Below, piece by piece: positions 56,801-64,000 of a stretch of 64,000 bases of DNA. This DNA is from CAZPXZ01 sp965221505 (GTDB lineage: Bacteria > Pseudomonadota > Alphaproteobacteria > Rhodobacterales > CAZPXZ01). Position numbers and translations under genes: made by a program. The notes beneath the pieces are model-generated. The model was given only the letters and a program-made list of their open reading frames with translations. It was not told the origin of the DNA and did no database searches. Where the stretch lies: contig CBDCSI010000002.1 of the NCBI GenBank assembly GCA_965221505.1, forward strand, positions 930,001-994,000, given 5' to 3'. The number at the start of each line of letters is the position of its first letter. The stretch's first letter is position 1.

Positions 56801-56899
56801 TGTAGGCTGTCCGCTACTGTCCAGTTCCCAGTGTTGCGCCGGGGGCCCATAAGGCGAATTGAGGATCGGGCGGTCGAAGAACCGGTTGCTGTCATCCAT
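53807..56899 (-). CDS. res: type III restriction enzyme Res subunit (DEAD helicase-nuclease)
   Basis: 1030 residues from the ATG at 56899 (MDDSNRFFDRPIL). The frame is open 19 codons further, but this start is more sensible. SF2 motor motifs: FFCQVEAVETAIWL, Walker A ATGAGKT (175-181), VVTPGITVKDRL, LALNDEAHHC, VVSVSMLTEGWDANTVTHI and QVVGRALRR. Near the C-terminus YIPDFILRV with VVEIKGYR supplies a PD-(D/E)XK nuclease site. With Mod it cuts unmodified DNA after ATP-driven translocation or switching. It is the first gene of the minus-strand operon that ends at 43686. Confidence 0.93.
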   Translation of the reverse strand: MDDSNRFFDRPILNSPYGPPAQHWELDSSGQPTNRIINWRRRVSFVSAIPRSRKNRLGTQLKFDTEPEIPGYDNQQYELAETVNRVRYEVNRWRELPEAAWRVTPETASLLRHWRHHQFNRFRPFFCQVEAVETAIWLTEVAPSQGGAGRSLLDDLKAASEQANPGLARLALKLATGAGKTAVMAMLIAWQTVNAVRRPNSRRFTRGFLVVTPGITVKDRLRVLQPNDPDSYYRSRELVPDGMLGDLSRAKIVITNFHAFKCRETMAVTKAGRALLQGRGPALQSLESEGQMLQRVMPDLMGMKNVLALNDEAHHCYRERPPEEEDEGQPTGDDRKEAEKNREAARLWISGLEAVKRRIGLARVIDLSATPFFLRGSGYAEGTLFPWTMSDFSLMDAIECGIVKLPRVPVADNIPGGDMPKFRNLWEHIRKDMPKKGRGKGDGLDPLKLPVPLQTALEALYGHYEKTFASWQEAGIEAPPCFIVVCNNTATSKLVHDYISGFQRENPDGSETLENGRLALFRNFDEHGNRLARPHTLLIDSEQLESGQALDRNFRAAAADEIERFRREIVKRTGDPQQAEKLSDEDLLREAMNTVGKPGRLGGETRCVVSVSMLTEGWDANTVTHILGVRAFGTQLLCEQVVGRALRRQSYDLDGEGLLPVEYADVLGIPFDFTAKPVVAQPQTPRKVVQVQAISPERDACEIRFPRVAGYRVELPEDRLQATFDADSTLELTPALVGPSITRNEGIIGEGVSLNLEHTGDLRRSTLLFHLTKRLLETKWRDSGEEPKLHLFGQLKRIAREWLDHHLVCKGGTRPAQLMYLELADMACERITQAIIERHLDERPVRVRAVLDPYNPVSSTRHVRFTTSKQTLWKTDARRCHIDHVVCDSDWEAEFCRVAEAHPRVRAYAKNHNVGLEVPYRVGTEARTYIPDFILRVDDGWGKNDLLHLVVEIKGYRNEAAKDKKATMETYWVPGVNSLGTFGRWAFAEFTDVYEIEAEFRSLIERFLSPDHILPLATSPTDIHSIGKVS

Positions 56900-56989
56900 G
56901 CCGACCTGCCACAGCGGCGCGCGGCTCAGGCCGTAGGCGCATCGTTTCGGACACATCGTGTGTGTCGATCACCCAGCCGAGTAGATCGA

Positions 56990-57307
56990 TCACTCCGGGT
57001 CCCCGGCGAAAAGGGAAAGCGGCTCGTAGCCAAGTCGAGGTGGGGCCGGCACCTCGATGCCGTGTTCCTCCCCGAAATGTCCCGCGACGGAATCGGACGG
57101 CCTGGGCAGGCACCCGGTTCTGGTCCGCTTCGCTTGGATCAGTCAGCGGACCAACTCCTCAATCGAGACGCCGATTAGGCGCGCCTCGCGACGCAGCCAG
57201 GACTTGTCGCCGGGATGGAAATAGCGGGCCGTGATGCTGGTGCTCAAGCCGGCGACTCCTGATCCATCAGCAACCCATCGAGGCTTCCGTCTGTCAAGGT
57301 AAGTCAT
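56990..57307 (-). pseudogene. antitoxin-like gene interrupted by an in-frame stop
   Basis: From ATG 57307 the frame reads MTYLDRRKPRW, then LSTSITARYFHPGDKSW and SIEELVR, then TGA at 57143. Straight through that stop the same frame continues LIQAKRTRTG, HFGEEHGIEVPAPPRLGY and a stop at 56990. The joined 105-residue product resembles a ribbon-helix-helix type antitoxin followed by a proline-rich tail. A CGA to TGA change would explain the interruption. It is close upstream of res. The shorter 54-residue peptide could still be made. Family assignment is tentative. Confidence 0.45.
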
Positions 57308-57640
57308 CGGGGCTGCAGGGTCAAATGTGCTCAGGGCGCAGACGACTCGGCTCGAACCCATAACCACCGCGAAACAGCCGGGCTGAGAGGTCGCAGTTTC
57401 GACTTGGTGGAGCGCCGGATGTTACGGGCGGGCGACAGGCTCGGGGAGTCGACCGATGCGGCAAGGCGCGGCAAGGCGCTGACGGAAGACTTGGCGCTCC
57501 GACTGGCCCGCACCATGGTACCGATGCGCAGCCGCCCCAACGTTTCCGACACGTGGCGATGCACCGCAAGCGTTCCCGATGGGGGATGTCCGCGCTAAGG
57601 TGCCTGCTGAAGGAGCCGAAGAGGCGGTCGAGGAGGCACG
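57308..57640. other. 333-bp intergenic region
   Basis: Between the antitoxin-like remnant and the gene at 57641. No gene or terminator convinced me. It must contain the promoter for the 57641 gene. Confidence 0.4.
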
Positions 57641-58942
57641 ATGCGGATTGAGCCGGGTTTCGGCGGCGTGAGCGTCGTGCTTCTGGGCAACTTCAATCCG
57701 GCGATCTTCACGCCGGCCTGGTTCGCCCTGCACGAAATCCTCCCGCGAGCCGCTGCGGAGAACGCCGATCTTCAGACCGCTTGTCCCGGATGGACGGCGT
57801 TCTCCACGGAGTGGCTTCAGCTTCACGTCGATTCCGACAGTTTCCAGGCCGCGACGCAGCAGGCCCCGCATATTCGGGTACGCGATCTCGTACTCCGTGT
57901 GTTCGGAGAACTGCTGCCTCTTACGCCAATCAGGGCGCTCGGCATCAACCGCGACGTCCATTTTCGAGCGCCGAACGCTGCCGCACGAGATAGAGTCTGC
58001 AAGCTGCCGACGTTGGTGGAACCGTGGGGCGGATGCGCCAAGTGGCCGCAATTGGGCGGAGATCAAGGTGGATTGTCGTCGCTCACCCCGAGGCGATCCC
58101 GGTCGGAGGGTAGGCACCCGCGCGGACGGATCAACGTGACGGTAGGAGGATCCGGGTTGGTTGGCGAGGATAGGGCGGGGATCCACGTTCGCGTCACCGA
58201 TCACTTTACGATCGACTGCACGGCGGCAGAGAGCGACGGTCGCGCACAGCTTGACGAGTTTCTCGAGCATGACTTCGAGTTGTCCCTCCGCCGGGCGGTC
58301 GCCGTTGTCGATCACGTAATGGGTTTGGCGACGGACGGGTCGGAGGCAACCACGGGGCAATCCGGTCGGTCGGCGGCGGGAAGGCGCCCGGATGCGCACT
58401 CCGAGGATACCGGCGACAAGGCCGAACTCGCGAGGTCAGAAACTAGCGAGGCGGTACGGCAGGCTATGGCGAAACGGCATAGCGAGTCGAACCCCTCGCT
58501 CCGGGAGAAGACGTCCGCGAGTACCCAGCACGACCCGCCCCGTGCGCCAAAGAGCGCGGACACCGCCCCGCTGGCGAGCATTCCGCCGCCCTCGCCTCGG
58601 TTACTGATGAGGCCGACGCTCCATGCCTTGCAGGAGTGGGAAGGGTACGTCGTCGAAATCGAGGAGGAAGAGTTCGTGGCGAGGCTGGTCGAGTTGACGG
58701 CCGGCCGGGAACACGAGACCGAAGAGGCCGTCATTCCCATGGAGGAAATCTCCGAGCGCGACGCTGCTCGTTCGGTCGTCGGCAGCTTCTTTCGCTGGGT
58801 GATCGGGTACGAGCGCTCGGCCGATGGCACGCGGAAGCGAGTGTCCCGGCTCGCGTTCCGCGATCTTCCGAGAATTACCAAGAGCGACTTGCGCACTGGC
58901 CGGGAGTGGGCGGTCAGGATGGAAGCGGCGCTCAAACCGTGA
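57641..58942 (+). CDS. unrecognised two-domain protein
   Basis: 433 residues with a GGAGG site before the ATG. Residues 1-215 form one domain (VSVVLLGNFNPAIFTPAWFA, QAPHIRVRDLVLRVFGE, LGINRDVHFRAP). A low-complexity linker rich in Ser, Arg and Asp follows (about 225-320). Residues 320-433 form a second domain (LQEWEGYVVEIEEEEFVARL, FRWVIGY, LAFRDLPRITKSDL). The second domain also looks like it could stand alone. I do not recognise a function. The next gene starts inside its stop codon, so the two form a unit. Confidence 0.7.
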   Translation: MRIEPGFGGVSVVLLGNFNPAIFTPAWFALHEILPRAAAENADLQTACPGWTAFSTEWLQLHVDSDSFQAATQQAPHIRVRDLVLRVFGELLPLTPIRALGINRDVHFRAPNAAARDRVCKLPTLVEPWGGCAKWPQLGGDQGGLSSLTPRRSRSEGRHPRGRINVTVGGSGLVGEDRAGIHVRVTDHFTIDCTAAESDGRAQLDEFLEHDFELSLRRAVAVVDHVMGLATDGSEATTGQSGRSAAGRRPDAHSEDTGDKAELARSETSEAVRQAMAKRHSESNPSLREKTSASTQHDPPRAPKSADTAPLASIPPPSPRLLMRPTLHALQEWEGYVVEIEEEEFVARLVELTAGREHETEEAVIPMEEISERDAARSVVGSFFRWVIGYERSADGTRKRVSRLAFRDLPRITKSDLRTGREWAVRMEAALKP

Positions 58943-59199
58943 CCAGCGACGAAACACCTCCCGGCGACGAAATGGAGATCGTCCATTTCGGTCCCGGCTA
59001 CTGGGAGAATGTCGCCGCCCAATTCGGATATGGCGACTGGGCCGTCGTCGGTTCGTTCCTCAACCCCACCGACACGTCAGCCGCCCTACGTTCTGTCGAC
59101 GAGATCGGGGTGCGCCCCGCTACAGGACCACGCATATCGTTCGGCAGGCTATGGGGGCGGGGTATTCACCAGGGTGGGCGTCAGAGCGATTGCAGATAG
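58939..59199 (+). CDS. small unrecognised protein coupled to the 433-residue gene
   Basis: GTG start overlaps the upstream stop (GTGA at 58939-58942). 86 residues; the first ~45 (MEIVHFGPGYWENVAA, YGDWAVVGSFL) look protein-like. The end (FGRLWGRGIHQGGRQSDCR) looks random and runs into the convergent gene, suggesting 3' truncation. Function unknown. Confidence 0.5.
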   Translation: MTSDETPPGDEMEIVHFGPGYWENVAAQFGYGDWAVVGSFLNPTDTSAALRSVDEIGVRPATGPRISFGRLWGRGIHQGGRQSDCR

Positions 59200-59675
59200 T
59201 AGATCAGGTCGAGAGACGGCGGGTCGAGGCCGGCCTGGCTCAACATGCCGTGCGTCTGGCCGCGATGATGCGTCTGATGGTTGAAGAGATGCGTCCAGAC
59301 CAGCCGCATGGGCGTGCGCTGGGCCTCGCCCGCCAGATTGGCGTAGCTGAGCGCACCGGCCATGCGGTCCTCGCCGATGCCGGCCAGCACTCGGTCGAGC
59401 CGGTCGTCCTCTGCGCCGCGCGCCGCTTCCAGCGCGTCGAAGTCGTCGTACAGGATGGCGTCCAGCGCTGGGCCGCTCACGTCCCGCCCCTCGATTCGCC
59501 CGAGCCAGATGCGGTCGCCGACCAGAATGTGGTTCAACGTGTTGTGGATCGAGCCGAAGAAGACCCCCCGGTCTCGCTTGCGCTCGGAATCCCCGAGTTC
59601 CCGGCAGGCTCCGTACAGGCGCCCGTTCGCCCAGCGGTTGTAGGCGGCCATGGTGCGGAAATGGTCGGCGAACAT
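59181..59675 (-). CDS. DinB family protein
   Basis: 164 residues from the ATG at 59675 with GAGAGGAGG upstream (the longer frame is rejected). The four-helix DinB fold has three metal-binding histidines: NTLNHILVGDRIW and HLFNHQTHHRGQ. The last motif is diagnostic. Members are thiol-transferase-like or of unknown metal-dependent activity. It is convergent with, and slightly overlaps, the small gene ending at 59199. Confidence 0.92.
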   Translation of the reverse strand: MFADHFRTMAAYNRWANGRLYGACRELGDSERKRDRGVFFGSIHNTLNHILVGDRIWLGRIEGRDVSGPALDAILYDDFDALEAARGAEDDRLDRVLAGIGEDRMAGALSYANLAGEAQRTPMRLVWTHLFNHQTHHRGQTHGMLSQAGLDPPSLDLIYYLQSL

Positions 59676-60103
59676 CGGGCCCCTCCTCTCGGCCTGCGCT
59701 GTCAGGGGTATAACGCGCTTCAGTGCAGGAGAGAAGCGTGCGGGTTCGGACATGCGGCGCAGCGGCAGTCAACCTGTACCGTCGCTACCTGACCGCACGT
59801 ACCTTCCACTGCGTCCAGCGCTCCACCGGCCATTGCCGACGAGGCGAGACCCGGAACCCGACGCCCATGGCAGTCGATCGCCCTTCGACAGGACGCCATG
59901 CCGATCGTTCGAGGCGAGGACTCCCTCGAGAGGGTGCGGAGGGAAATTCGTAGCGTGCAGGCTCGAGACTGCGAGACCGGGCGAAATCGGTGAGGGAGCC
60001 GACTCGTTCGGGTACCGTATCCTGCGGAGCTGCCGGTTCGTCGAAGAGCGCTTCGCAGGCAGACATGCAGAGCATGACTCCGTTGACGTGAGGAGGGCGT
60101 GAG
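59676..60103. other. 428-bp region with a possible decayed HigB toxin tail
   Basis: Mostly non-coding. The last ~25 codons before the HigA start read GYRILRSCRFVEERFAG and GRHAEHDSVDVRRA with a stop just before the ATG at 60104. This resembles the HigB C-terminus (RFVGTHAEYDRID). The rest of a toxin gene is not recognisable, so it looks decayed. Confidence 0.4.
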
Positions 60104-60484
60104 ATGACCGAAATCAGGCCAATCCGGTCCGAACGCGACTACGAATCAGCGTTGGCCCGGATATCCGAACTCATGGATGCGGAACTCCACAGCCCGGAGG
60201 GGGACGAGCTCGACGTACTGGTCGAACTGGTAGAGCGGTACGAGAGCAAACACGTGCCGCTGGGGCTTCCGTGCCCGGTCGCAGCCATCGAATTCCGCCT
60301 GGAGCAAGCAGGTTTGCGCCCCGCAGACCTTGTCCCGATCCTCGGAAGCCGCGCCAGGGTCATGGAGATTCTCGACCGCAAGCGCCGGATCGCCCCGGCG
60401 GTCGCGCGGGCCCTTCACGAGCGTCTCGGAATTCCGGAGAATGTCCTGATGCAGGAGCCGAACGTCGACTCCGCCGACCCGTAG
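60104..60484 (+). CDS. higA: HigA-type antitoxin
   Basis: 126 residues starting MTEIRPIRSERDYESALARI. The HigA pattern is clear: DELDVLVELVERYE, then a helix-turn-helix of GLRPADLVPILGSRARV followed by VMEILDRKRRI. GTGAG just upstream of the ATG provides a ribosome site (GAGGAGGGCGTGAG). Antitoxins of this type bind their promoter and neutralise HigB. The toxin gene expected directly upstream is only a remnant, so this is probably an orphan or solitary regulator. Confidence 0.9.
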   Translation: MTEIRPIRSERDYESALARISELMDAELHSPEGDELDVLVELVERYESKHVPLGLPCPVAAIEFRLEQAGLRPADLVPILGSRARVMEILDRKRRIAPAVARALHERLGIPENVLMQEPNVDSADP

Positions 60485-60717
60485 GCCGATTTCGAGCGGG
60501 CACGGTTTTCGGTCAAGTCGCTGGCGAGACTGGTTTGGATGCCGGACAATCCAGCCGGAATCGCCGAGCCAATCATGCGAGACCCGATCGCTCGCGCAGG
60601 GGGGAATGTCGCTCGCGCGCATGTTGCGTCTGTCGAGGGCGACGTCGTGTCAGCAGAGTGCCGCCGGTGCGGAAGAACTCCGGATCGAACCGCCTCGCCA
60701 ACGCCGGGGAACGGGAG

Positions 60718-61938
60718 TCACGCCCATAGAGAAGACAGCGGCGCTGCCGCCAGCTTGTCGCCGAACGGCACGAAGTCCGCGCTGTCGTACAGTACCACGC
60801 CGAACGCAAAGCGGTCTCCGCACGCCGTGGCCAGCGCTCGCAAGCCGGCGAAATCGCCGGATCTGACCGTAGCGCTTGCCTTTACCTCGACGCCGGCGAG
60901 CGCTCCGTCGTCGCGTTCCAGTACGATGCTGACCCCACGCATGTCCCGGTCCCGGAAGTGATACGGCGTCAACCGCATCTTGGAAGCGGTCGTCAGCTTG
61001 AGCACCTCCGAAAACACGAAGCTCTCCAGGAGCGCGCCGAACCGCTCACGATCCGCCTTGACCCTGTCGAAGGTCAGGCCGCACGCGTTCGCCAGCAATC
61101 CGGAATCGAGGAAATGCAGCTTCGGCGTCTTGACGAGGCGCTTCCACGCATGAGTGAACCAAGGCTGCAGCGTTGCGATCAGAAAGACCTGTTCGAGGAG
61201 CCCGACATAGCGCTGCCCCGTCTTGTGACTGACATCGATGCCTACCCCGAGCTGCGAGTAGTTGACCAACTGGCCGGATCGCTCCGCCAGCAACCGCACG
61301 AATTTCGGAAGCTCGGTCAGCTTCTCGACCTCCGCGATATCCCTGAGGTCGCGCGTGAGGATCGAGGTGAGGTAGGACAGCGCCCAGTCCTTGCGGCGCC
61401 GCGCGCTTTCGCGGGCGATCGCTTCGGGATAGCCGCCGAGCAGCACGGCGTCGACGAGATCGTCGCCGACGATCGCCTTGCGCTGATTCTGCAGCTTCCC
61501 CTCGAACAGGCGCTCCAGGAAGGTCGGTGTCCGGCCCTCGATCTCGGCCCTCGCCAGCGGCAGCATCCGGAACGTTTCCGTTCGGCCGGCCAAGCTGTCG
61601 GCGATCCGGGGCAGGGTCATCACATTGGCCGAGCCCGTGAGAAGGAATCGGCCGGGGCGATAGTCTTCGTCTACCGATTTCTTGATCGCCAGGAGCAGGT
61701 TTGGCGCTCGTTGGATCTCGTCGATGGCAGCCCGGTCCAGGTCCCTGACGAAACCCGTCGGATCGGACTGGGCAGCCTCCAGTACAGTTTGGTTGTCCAG
61801 CGTGATATAGGTGCGGCCCGCTTCGCTCATTTTCCTGACGAGCGTGGTCTTGCCGGCCCGGCGCGGTCCCACAATGAGGACCACGGGCGTATCAGTGAGA
61901 GCTTCCGCCGCCCGGCGCTCTGCAAATCGCTTGAACAT
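60718..61938 (-). CDS. ATPase with DUF4143 (AAA_14)
   Basis: 406 residues. The AAA_14 domain has Walker A GPRRAGKT (24-31), YITLDNQTV and AIDEIQRAPN (Walker B), plus FLLTGSANV. The C-terminal DUF4143 has LFDSG-like LHFLDSGLLAN, LLESFVFSEVLK, and a nuclease-like VEVKAS near 360. This family is widespread in accessory DNA; partners and targets are mostly unknown. The start is 40 bp from the 22-bp repeat array, which may therefore be its control region. Confidence 0.93.
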   Translation of the reverse strand: MFKRFAERRAAEALTDTPVVLIVGPRRAGKTTLVRKMSEAGRTYITLDNQTVLEAAQSDPTGFVRDLDRAAIDEIQRAPNLLLAIKKSVDEDYRPGRFLLTGSANVMTLPRIADSLAGRTETFRMLPLARAEIEGRTPTFLERLFEGKLQNQRKAIVGDDLVDAVLLGGYPEAIARESARRRKDWALSYLTSILTRDLRDIAEVEKLTELPKFVRLLAERSGQLVNYSQLGVGIDVSHKTGQRYVGLLEQVFLIATLQPWFTHAWKRLVKTPKLHFLDSGLLANACGLTFDRVKADRERFGALLESFVFSEVLKLTTASKMRLTPYHFRDRDMRGVSIVLERDDGALAGVEVKASATVRSGDFAGLRALATACGDRFAFGVVLYDSADFVPFGDKLAAAPLSSLWA

Positions 61939-61977
61939 CCTACCCCCGAATCCCGAAAATTGGCGCCATACATACCA

Positions 61978-62125
61978 GCTGATTGGAAATCGCCAGCCTG
62001 CTGATTGGAAGTCAACTGTCCGCTGATTGGCCTTTGCGCGTCCGCCGACTGGGAATCGACAATCCGCTGATTGAAAATCTATCTTCCGCTGATTGGGAGT
62101 CTACCGTCCGCTGATTGGGAACCGC
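61978..62125. repeat. 22-bp tandem repeat array, seven units
   Basis: Units begin at 61978, 62000, 62022, 62044, 62066, 62088 and 62110, each starting GCTGATTGG or a close variant (GCCGACTGG, GCTGATTGA) and most ending in ...TCC. The spacing is exactly 22 bp, two DNA turns, with the second half of each unit diverged. It sits just upstream of the ATPase gene start (61938). Confidence 0.9.
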
Positions 62126-62339
62126 CGACACCGTCCGGAAGGGGCGGGAAGGGGGGAAACCGTCCCCTGCGGACGAACCCGGTGTCTCGACAGAGCCCTT
62201 CGAGCAGACGATTCCGGGCAACGCACGCTATGGGAGAGAGCGAGCGGATCGGCTTGCTGTGACTCGATGAGGACCGGAGGAGAAGCCTCCGGGGCAGCGG
62301 GCGGCCGACGAACCGCGCCCCTGCGATCCGAACCCGCCT
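62126..62339. other. rest of the intergenic region right of the repeat array
   Basis: About 210 bp between the array and the stop of the ImmA/IrrE-like gene. No gene seen; high GC. Confidence 0.4.
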
Positions 62340-63611
62340 TCAAGTGGCGCAGGCACGCTCGATATTGTCGCGGTTCCCGATCTGGTGCTCGACCGCCTGG
62401 GCCGAAACGCCGAACTCCGCGGCGATGGCCTCGATATCCCAATTGTCCTCGCGCATGGCGAGCACTTCGGATACCGGCGCAAGAAATTCCGCCGCGAAGG
62501 CCCGGCTGGCTGCCTGGCGCGCGGCATCGCGCAGATCGTTGATCGCGGACAGGCCCGCAGGCGGATTGACGACCGCATCGCCCAGCGCACGCCCGAAAGC
62601 GAATAGCTGCGCTCCCGGCGCCATCCTTCGCGCCGCCGGAATGTGGACATGGACGCTGTCGGCGTCCGAGCGCACCAGGGCGCGCAAGCCCGGAGTCGGA
62701 GCTGAGACGGGCCGGAAGCTGGGCGCATCGAGTCGGCTGGCCAGAGCCGCCAGGGAGTTCAGTCGCACCGTCTCGCCGATGTCAAGCGCCCGGCGCGCGA
62801 CCCTGGCGCAGCGATAGCCCCGCGCCCAGCTTCTCTCGCCAAGCCTGATTTCAGTGTGCTCTCGTCCGATGCGGCCCCGGATATCCGCTGCTGCCCGTAG
62901 CCGGGATCGGTAGCGGGGGCGGTCTTCCGCACTGCGAATCCAGTCGAGCACCGGCGTCGGAGAGGGCGTGTGCAGGCCGGAGAGGAATTCCACCAGCGCC
63001 TCGCCACGAAACAACGCCCCGGCCGCTTCGACGAATGCCGCATCCGCTTCCGCGATATCGTAGGGATCGAGCCCGAGCGCACCGGCAGCCTCGCAAAATG
63101 CAGCCTCGTCCGCATCGCGTCGCGAGGCCGCAACGCGCGCCCAGCGCAATTGCAGACCGGTTTCTCGCACCTTGCAACCGTCAAGTCGCTCGACGACCCG
63201 GCTTACGAATTCCGAGAGATCGCTTTCGGCTTTCTCTCGAGCCAACCGTTCCGCTTCCTGACGCGGGAACCAGACGGGAACTTCCGTGTAGCGGCAGGGT
63301 ACCGACTCGAATTCGAAGGCCGCGCCGTCGAAACGCACGCGGATATCCGGGACCACGTATCCGTCGCGCCATTCGATCAACCGGAACTTTTCTTCGCCCC
63401 GCCTGCCGAAGATCCGCCACCAGTTGATCGCAAGCGCCTCTGCGGCGGGATAGGCCGATACGGCGATGGGGCCTTCCAGGTTGCGGCCGTCGCCGAGAAC
63501 ATGATCGCAGACGTTCTTGTCGCCGATTAAAAGGCTCATATCCGCGACGGTCGCCCGCTCCTCGGGGGCGGCGTTTGTCGCGTCGTCCTGCCAGTCGAGC
63601 CGGAATTTCAT
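62340..63611 (-). CDS. ImmA/IrrE-like protein without catalytic residues
   Basis: 423 residues from the ATG at 63611 (MKFRLDWQDD). The C-terminal third has the ImmA/IrrE layout: a helix where HExxH should be, then RAFAAEFLAPVSEV and a trailing helix-turn-helix (DIEAIAAEFGVSAQAVEHQ). The zinc-binding AHELGH position reads GRALGD, so both histidines and the glutamate are gone. The first ~290 residues are not recognised. A non-proteolytic regulatory or structural role is therefore more likely. It follows the small gene at 63632 by 20 bp. Confidence 0.75.
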   Translation of the reverse strand: MKFRLDWQDDATNAAPEERATVADMSLLIGDKNVCDHVLGDGRNLEGPIAVSAYPAAEALAINWWRIFGRRGEEKFRLIEWRDGYVVPDIRVRFDGAAFEFESVPCRYTEVPVWFPRQEAERLAREKAESDLSEFVSRVVERLDGCKVRETGLQLRWARVAASRRDADEAAFCEAAGALGLDPYDIAEADAAFVEAAGALFRGEALVEFLSGLHTPSPTPVLDWIRSAEDRPRYRSRLRAAADIRGRIGREHTEIRLGERSWARGYRCARVARRALDIGETVRLNSLAALASRLDAPSFRPVSAPTPGLRALVRSDADSVHVHIPAARRMAPGAQLFAFGRALGDAVVNPPAGLSAINDLRDAARQAASRAFAAEFLAPVSEVLAMREDNWDIEAIAAEFGVSAQAVEHQIGNRDNIERACAT

Positions 63612-63631
63612 CGCAGCACTCCGGTTTCGGG

Positions 63632-63793
63632 TCAGCCCTTGCATTCCCCGGTCATGCGGTTGACGCAGAGGCCGCGCCACATCCGCCCACTCTCGTCGCG
63701 ATGCCATATCCGCTCGGGAAAATCGCCGTCGCCCTCGACGAACTCGTAGCTGCCCTGCCTGATCGCCGCGCGCACCCACTCCGTTGTGCGCAT
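63632..63793 (-). CDS. small unrecognised protein upstream of the ImmA/IrrE-like gene
   Basis: 53 residues from the ATG at 63793 (MRTTEWVRAAIRQG, then YEFVEGDGDF, WRGLCVNRMTG) with GGAGG ten bases upstream. It is charged and compact, and ends 20 bp before the next gene, so they form a unit. An earlier start would add a low-complexity proline/glycine stretch and is less likely. Function unknown. Confidence 0.5.
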   Translation of the reverse strand: MRTTEWVRAAIRQGSYEFVEGDGDFPERIWHRDESGRMWRGLCVNRMTGECKG

Positions 63794-64000
63794 TCCCGAT
63801 CCGCCTCCGTCACCAGCGGACAGGGGGTCGTCTGCCGTTTCTTGGGCCGGGGCCGCCCACCCTCGGGAAGGCCGCCCCACCACCGGGTAATCTTGTGTTC
63901 CGGGACGGGGAGGAAACGGACTCCAGTCTCTTGCCTTGGCCACATCGTCACCGGAACCTAATGCCCACGCTACCGATCTGCAATCTTCCCTTCGATGCCC

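Noticed and set aside
57330..57420. tRNA-like stretch (CTCGAACCCATAACC)
   Set aside because: I could not fold a cloverleaf or find a matching acceptor stem.
61978..62125. CRISPR array
   Set aside because: Units are 22 bp in total with only a short conserved part and no 30-bp spacers; no cas genes in the window. It is a tandem repeat.

Overview
This is a high-GC bacterial chromosome segment, most likely from an alphaproteobacterium. The best evidence is the co-directional order mdh-sucC-sucD-sucA-sucB-lpd, which is typical of that class. A DUF58/DUF4159 membrane cluster with a matching MoxR ATPase supports it. Species cannot be named from the sequence.

Layout. 1-8826: a partial hydroxyproline-type enolase-superfamily gene, a metallo-beta-lactamase-fold hydrolase, the DUF58/DUF4159/large membrane protein cluster (minus strand) and a DapA-family lyase. 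8829-12984: an AT-richer island with gene remnants and a translationally coupled pair, a PD-(D/E)XK-like protein plus a helical-repeat protein. This pair is my best candidate for an undescribed defence-type system. 13341-23930: cell-surface and envelope genes (three GT25 glycosyltransferases, UDP-glucose dehydrogenase, DegP protease, TerC), YtoQ, the MoxR ATPase, and a decayed GT4 glycosyltransferase. 24132-26986: an excisionase-like small gene, a glutamine-synthetase-family ligase and a uronate-dehydrogenase-like gene. 27419-36103: the TCA-cycle operon. 36624-42889: a ChrA transporter and a BMP-type nucleoside ABC transporter. 43436-43511: an unusual initiator-type tRNA-Met with a strong terminator.

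43686-57307 is a defence island: six tightly packed minus-strand genes encode a type III restriction helicase-nuclease, an AlbA_2/GHKL-type ATP-binding protein, a type III Mod methyltransferase, IetA (AAA+), IetS (subtilisin, frameshifted by a 10-bp near-duplication) and a RelE-fold/UvrD helicase fusion. Upstream lies an antitoxin-like gene with an in-frame stop. 57641-64000 holds an unrecognised two-gene set, a DinB-family protein, a HigA antitoxin next to a decayed toxin, a DUF4143 ATPase beside a precise 22-bp tandem repeat array, and an ImmA/IrrE-like protein lacking its catalytic residues.

The core genes read as ordinary metabolism and envelope assembly. The accessory regions show repeated gain and decay of defence and toxin-antitoxin genes. 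The separation of moxR from its usual partners suggests a past rearrangement of about 15 kb. No CRISPR array, rRNA or intact insertion sequence was seen.
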